DNA of 9,107 nt, from assembly GCA_020634215.1 (NCBI GenBank), contig JACKCD010000092.1, positions 1 to 9,107 on the forward strand, given 5' to 3'. The DNA comes from Ardenticatenaceae bacterium (GTDB lineage Bacteria > Chloroflexota > Anaerolineae > Promineifilales > Promineifilaceae). A program made the translations under genes and the position numbers. Numbering within the stretch: the stretch's first letter is position 1; every line of letters begins with the position of its first letter. This document shows, in pieces, positions 6,345-9,107 of this stretch. The notes below the pieces were generated by a model that saw only the letters and a program-made list of their open reading frames with translations, did no database searches and was not told the DNA's origin.

Positions 6345-6733
6345 ATGCCCACAGTAACAATGGTTGAATATGACAACGCCAGCCCTGAGGTGAGGGCGGT
6401 GTATGATGATTTGATGGCAAAAAGGGGATTGATTTTGTCCCCAACTTTTGAAAACGGTTGCCACCCACCCGCCCACGCTCAGCTTACTGTGGCGCGACCT
6501 GAATGAGGTAATACCGTATTTACTGGATCGGCTGACCAAGGAGATGATTGCTATTGCCGTGAGTGCGCCACCAACGGTTGCGAAGCATTGCATCAACTCC
6601 CACACCGCCGCTACCAAGCGTTGGGGATGGATGCGGAAATGTTAGGGGAATTGATGGTCGTCGGGATGCGTTCACGACGAACCGGATGGCGGAGGGATAC
6701 CAGGTGGAATCGGACGTGGTGCCAACGCTATGA
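6345..6733 (+). pseudogene. carboxymuconolactone decarboxylase/AhpD-family gene, frameshifted
   Basis: A small all-helical CMD/AhpD-family protein; members are peroxidase-like thiol enzymes or decarboxylate 4-carboxymuconolactone. AAGGAG (6333-6338) stands six bases before the ATG at 6345, an excellent start. The first frame gives MPTVTMVEYDNASPEVRAVY and stops at 6506 after a shift near 6445. The continuation KTVATHPPTLSLLWRDLNEV...LTKEMIAIAVS is in the frame of 6448. The redox motif C-x-x-C-I-N-S-H-T is split by one extra base between the two Cys codons (6579-6581 and 6589-6591). LGMDAEMLGELMVV follows, and TNRMAEGYQVESDVVPTL ends with TGA at 6731-6733. Four or more indels are needed to restore about 130 residues, the normal size. 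The Cys-x-x-Cys and His fit the AhpD-like thiol subgroup better than true PcaC, so substrate is unknown. Its stop overlaps the thiolase start (ATGA), implying one operon. Confidence 0.75.
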
Positions 6734-7876
6734 GGGCGGTGAGCATTGCTGGCATTGGGCAAATTCCGGTGCAAACAAACTGGTTTCGTCGCCGCGGCAG
6801 ATGGGGCAATTTTGCTGCTTAATCTTGGCTATGGAACACGCCAATTCGACAGCGCACGCGCTCTTTGCGGCAACATGCCGGCGACGAACTGTAAGGGCAA
6901 AAACATATCGCCACCCTCACATTGTGCCGACGAAGCTGACTCACCGGCATCGAAGCATTGCAAGTCCGCGCCGCCACTGCCACCGGGAGCCGCTGCCCTG
7001 GGTCGAATGGCATATCTGGCCGTTGCCAGCGGCGAAGCTGACCTCGCTATTGCGATGGGCGTGGAGAAAATGAGTACCGGCCAGGCCACCCCCGCCCTTG
7101 CCAAAGCGCTGGATGCCGAAAAAGAGGTGGCCGTGGGAGCCAACCTCATCAGCAAAAACGCCGAATTGATGCAGCTTTATATCGAAAAGTACCAGATGCC
7201 GCCCGACGGACTGGTCAATTTTGCCGTCAATGCCCACAATAACGCCATCGCCAACGAAAATGCCCTCTTTCGCAAGCCGATTACGGCCGAAACTGTCACC
7301 CAATCCCGCCTTGTCTACCCGCCCATTCGCCTGCTCGACTGCTCCCCCATTTGCGACGGAGCCGCCGCCGTGGTGCTGGCCCCCACCGACGAAGCCCGCG
7401 CCTTCACCAGCACCCCCATCCACATTTTGGCCTCCAGCGTCGCCACCGACCATTTTCGCATTGAAGACCGCAAAGACCCGCTGATGCTGGCCGGGGCGCG
7501 GCTGTCAGCACTGCGGGCAGCGCGACGCGCCAACATCAACCGCAGCGATGTCTCCTTTTTTGAGGTTCACGATGCGTTTAGCATTATGGCCTGCCTGCTG
7601 CTGGAATCTACGGGGTATGCGCGGCGGGGGGAGGGATGGCGGCTGGCGGCGGAGGGGCGGATTGGGCTGACGGGAGAAATTCCCATTGCCACGATGGGGG
7701 GGCTAAAGGCTCGCGGCCACCCCATTGGGGCGACGGCACTTTACCAGACGTGTGAAATTGTGCTGCAATTGACGGAACAAGCGGGAGCTAACCAGATCGC
7801 CAACCCGAAAATTGGGCTGCTGCAGTCGGTGGGCGGGGCGGCTTCGACGGTGTTGACACATATTTTTGGGAATTAG
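6730..7876 (+). CDS. SCP2-type thiolase family protein, frameshifted in its first quarter
   Basis: A thiolase-fold protein of the SCP2/archaeal acetyl-CoA acetyltransferase-like group; members join or cleave acyl-CoAs. ATG at 6730 overlaps the upstream stop and gives MRAVSIAGIGQIPVQ. Between about 6783 and 7004 the frame changes four times (segments SSPRQMG, LAMEHANSTAHALFA, GQKHIATL, LTGIEALQVRAATATG). From about 7004 the frame is open for 290 codons to TAG at 7874. This intact part shows LAVASGEADLAIAMGVEKMS, DCSPICDGAAAVVL, EVHDAFS (His codon 7568-7570), KARGHPIGAT (His codon 7718-7720) and the closing SVGGAASTVLTHIF. The restored length, about 382, is normal. Where these enzymes normally have the nucleophilic Cys, the sequence reads AATATG with Thr (ACT, 6976-6978). 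Loss of thiolysis activity is possible, though the region is unreliable. Substrate unknown. Confidence 0.85.
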
Positions 7877-7884
7877 AGGTTGGG

Positions 7885-7934
7885 GATTGGAGATTGGAGA
7901 TTGGTGAAGGTTCATAATCGCCAATCTCCAAATC
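7885..7934. repeat. GGAGATTGG inverted repeat after the thiolase gene
   Basis: GGAGATTGG occurs twice in overlapping tandem (7889-7897, 7896-7904) and faces its complement CCAATCTCC at 7921-7929 across a 16-base spacer. The match extends by GATT/AAATC with one bulged base. It lies eight bases after the thiolase stop and could end or stabilise the mRNA, but no T-run follows. It resembles the 5123-5210 element in design (short GATT units, inverted, just behind a gene), though the unit sequence differs. Confidence 0.65.
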
Positions 7935-7998
7935 GGCGACGTGCTTTAATAGGGCGAGTACCTACTCTTAATTTACCCTTTATCTACTGCCTAACCCA

Positions 7999-8081
7999 TG
8001 TCATTTCGACGAGTCCGCGAGGAGAAATCCCGTTCCCGTTGCCAAATGGGAGCGGGATTCCTCGGAGGACCTCGGAATGAC
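7999..8081. repeat. long imperfect inverted repeat, TGTCATTTCG...CGGAATGACA
   Basis: The left arm (7999-8038) and right arm (8043-8081) are complementary over about 38 positions with a few mismatches and small gaps, closing on a short CCAAA-containing loop. Outer ends are TGTCATTTCGA and CTCGGAATGACA; inner parts share GAGGAGAAATCCCG and CGGGATTCCTC. From memory, sequences of this form recur in the intergenic regions of many phyla; that statement is not checked here. It separates the converging thiolase and lyase genes. It has no T-run in either direction, so it is better seen as a dispersed repeat than a terminator. Confidence 0.8.
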
Positions 8082-8105
8082 ACTCGTTACAGGGCAAGAA
8101 TGCAA

Positions 8106-9107
8106 TCATCCTGCGTGTTTGAACACCTGGTCAATAAAGGCACTGGCGGAGCCGAGATAGTTGGCTTCCTGGCGCAGGGTGTCCCAGTCGAGGGGGGCGT
8201 GGGTTTGTTGGCGCACGATGTCGAAGAGGTGGCGGTTTTGGGCAACGGCCGTTTTGCACGCCCCCGCCACCAATTCCTTCGCCGCCGCCCGGCTCATATG
8301 GTCGGGAGCCAGGGCAAAGGTGAGCGTTTCGGCCAGCATCAGGCCAAGACTGGCAGCGACGTTGGCGGCCATTTGGTCGGCGTTGACCACGAGGGTGGGC
8401 AGGATGGTGACGGATTTTTGCAGACAAACGGCCGTTAATCCCACCATCTGCGGCAGCGTCAACCACTCCATTTGCCAGCCGTGCGTCGCCCGTTCCTGCT
8501 CCTGCACCAACGCCTGGTGCATGTTGCCCAGCAGCGAAGCGTTGGTACGCGCCGCCGCAATGATCAGCTCGCTGGTGATCGGGTTGCTTTTTTGCGGCAT
8601 GGTGCTGGAACCACCCCGCGACGGGTCGCCGCTTTCCCGCAGTTCGGCCACCTCCGACTGCGCCAGCAGGATGATGTCCTGCGCCATTTTTGCCAGGCTG
8701 CCGCTGACCAGCGACAGCCAACTGGCGAACTCGGCCAGGCTATCGCGCTGTGTGTGCCAGGGAAGGAGGGGAACATTGAGGTTGAGTTCGTCGGCGAGGG
8801 CTTGAAGAACGGCCGTTCCCCGCTCCCCCAACGCCGCCAACGTCCCCACCGCCCCGCCCAACTGCACCACCAGCAGCCGGGGCTTTAGCTGTGCCAGCCG
8901 CTGCCGGTGGCGCAGTAGGGGAGCCAGCCAGCCGGCCGCCTTGAAGCCAAAGGTGATGGGCAGGGCGTGCTGGGAATGGGTGCGGCCGGCCATCACTGTG
9001 TGGCGGTGCGTGTCGGCTAACTCGGCCAGGGAAGCAATAGCCTGTCCCAGCAGGGCTTCCAGCACATTCAGCGCCGCCCGCAGTTGCAGCACCAGCGCCG
9101 TATCCAT
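8106..9107 (-). CDS. pcaB: 3-carboxy-cis,cis-muconate cycloisomerase-like lyase (5' end outside window)
   Basis: A member of the class II fumarase/aspartase superfamily, closest to PcaB, which cyclises 3-carboxy-cis,cis-muconate to 4-carboxymuconolactone in protocatechuate breakdown; cytoplasmic and tetrameric in the family. The visible 333 residues begin MDTALVLQLR, normally an internal segment of these proteins, so roughly 115 N-terminal residues lie beyond 9107 and the Met is probably not the start. Seen in order are AGRTHSQHALPITFG (40-54), the PcaB-like VVQLGGAVGTLAALG (80-94), WHTQRD (117-122) and the signature GGSSTMPQKSNP (165-176) with the flexible catalytic Ser loop. TGA lies at 8106-8108. 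The frame is undamaged, with three AACGGCCGTT copies all read as Thr-Ala-Val. Proteins of this branch are sometimes labelled adenylosuccinate lyase family, so the exact reaction is less sure than the superfamily. Confidence 0.85.
   Translation of the reverse strand: MDTALVLQLRAALNVLEALLGQAIASLAELADTHRHTVMAGRTHSQHALPITFGFKAAGWLAPLLRHRQRLAQLKPRLLVVQLGGAVGTLAALGERGTAVLQALADELNLNVPLLPWHTQRDSLAEFASWLSLVSGSLAKMAQDIILLAQSEVAELRESGDPSRGGSSTMPQKSNPITSELIIAAARTNASLLGNMHQALVQEQERATHGWQMEWLTLPQMVGLTAVCLQKSVTILPTLVVNADQMAANVAASLGLMLAETLTFALAPDHMSRAAAKELVAGACKTAVAQNRHLFDIVRQQTHAPLDWDTLRQEANYLGSASAFIDQVFKHAG

Larger units (their letters stand above)
567..8817. repeat. dispersed palindrome AACGGCCGTT, 15 exact copies
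   Basis: Exact copies start at 567, 1294, 2552, 2578, 3446, 3563, 3780, 4168, 4332, 4540, 4718, 5585, 8244, 8427 and 8808. The 8-bp core ACGGCCGT also occurs at 922 and 2032, and one-mismatch relatives at 1552 and 2151. Copies sit in spacers (567, 2552, 2578) and in five genes on both strands. In the peptidase gene they are read in all three phases, giving Thr-Ala-Val, Asn-Gly-Arg or Arg-Pro, so protein function cannot be the cause. Seven copies lie in the peptidase gene, and none lies between 5595 and 8243. The pattern is analogous to, but different from, the cyanobacterial HIP1 palindrome. Confidence 0.9.

Noticed and set aside
6588..7073. 161-codon plus-strand open frame as a separate gene
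   Set aside because: It joins out-of-frame pieces of the decarboxylase and thiolase genes (LGMDAEMLGELMVV, then LAMEHANSTAHALFA) and arises from the frameshifts.
7611..7663. Possible G-quadruplex or regulatory G-run in the thiolase gene
   Set aside because: The G-rich run fits normal Gly/Arg/Glu codons in an intact reading frame, and spacing of the G-runs is irregular.
8106..9107. Adenylosuccinate lyase (PurB)
   Set aside because: The segment VVQLGGAVGTLAALG and the context GGSSTMPQKSNP fit the PcaB-like branch better than PurB, though the superfamily is shared.

Overview
The window is about 60% GC and carries five recognisable protein genes, two broken genes, several structured intergenic repeats and two clear intrinsic terminators. 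I infer a filamentous or anaerobic-type Chloroflexota (Anaerolineae-like) genome, probably from a metagenome. The grounds are Thr/Pro 'TPTPT' lipoprotein linkers, a glycine-rich single-RRM protein, a DeaD helicase, a GTG-started lipoprotein and a saturating short palindrome. Without a database search this assignment is only moderate. The most striking property is a perfect 10-bp palindrome, AACGGCCGTT, present 15 times in 9.1 kb (about 0.01 expected by base composition). It occurs in genes and spacers and in all three codon phases, so it is a DNA-level element like the HIP1 octamer of cyanobacteria.

Layout. Positions 1-540 hold the end of an unrecognised plus-strand reading frame, a stretch with no recognisable gene, and an attC-like hairpin (457-508). 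Positions 600-2590 hold a minus-strand deaD-type RNA helicase with its own terminator and a long repeat-bearing leader. Positions 2547-3242 hold a minus-strand RRM/glycine-rich RNA-binding protein with a promoter and a terminator whose stem is made of two palindrome copies. The two genes are consecutive but separately terminated, and both belong to families that remodel RNA, often in the cold. Positions 3344-5141 hold a divergently transcribed lipoprotein with an M23 metallopeptidase domain and a C-terminal beta-propeller-like region. It is probably made from a leaderless mRNA.

Positions 5123-5210 are a 'GATTAC' inverted-repeat cluster that supplies the stop codon of the peptidase gene. Positions 5221 to about 7004 form a badly frame-damaged stretch: a hisC-like aminotransferase, a carboxymuconolactone decarboxylase/AhpD-family gene, and the first quarter of an SCP2-type thiolase that overlaps the decarboxylase by ATGA. 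Sequence similarity is retained in alternating frames with a switch roughly every 65 bases, while both flanks are clean. This looks more like a local sequence-quality problem than natural decay. From about 7004 the thiolase is intact to its stop at 7876. Two hairpin repeats fill 7877-8105. A minus-strand fumarase/aspartase-superfamily lyase, closest to 3-carboxy-cis,cis-muconate cycloisomerase, runs off the right edge.

No tRNA, rRNA, CRISPR array, transposase or integrase gene was seen. I do not see a convincing new multi-gene system; the novelty here is in the DNA elements (the palindrome family, the terminator built from it, and the attC-like site).
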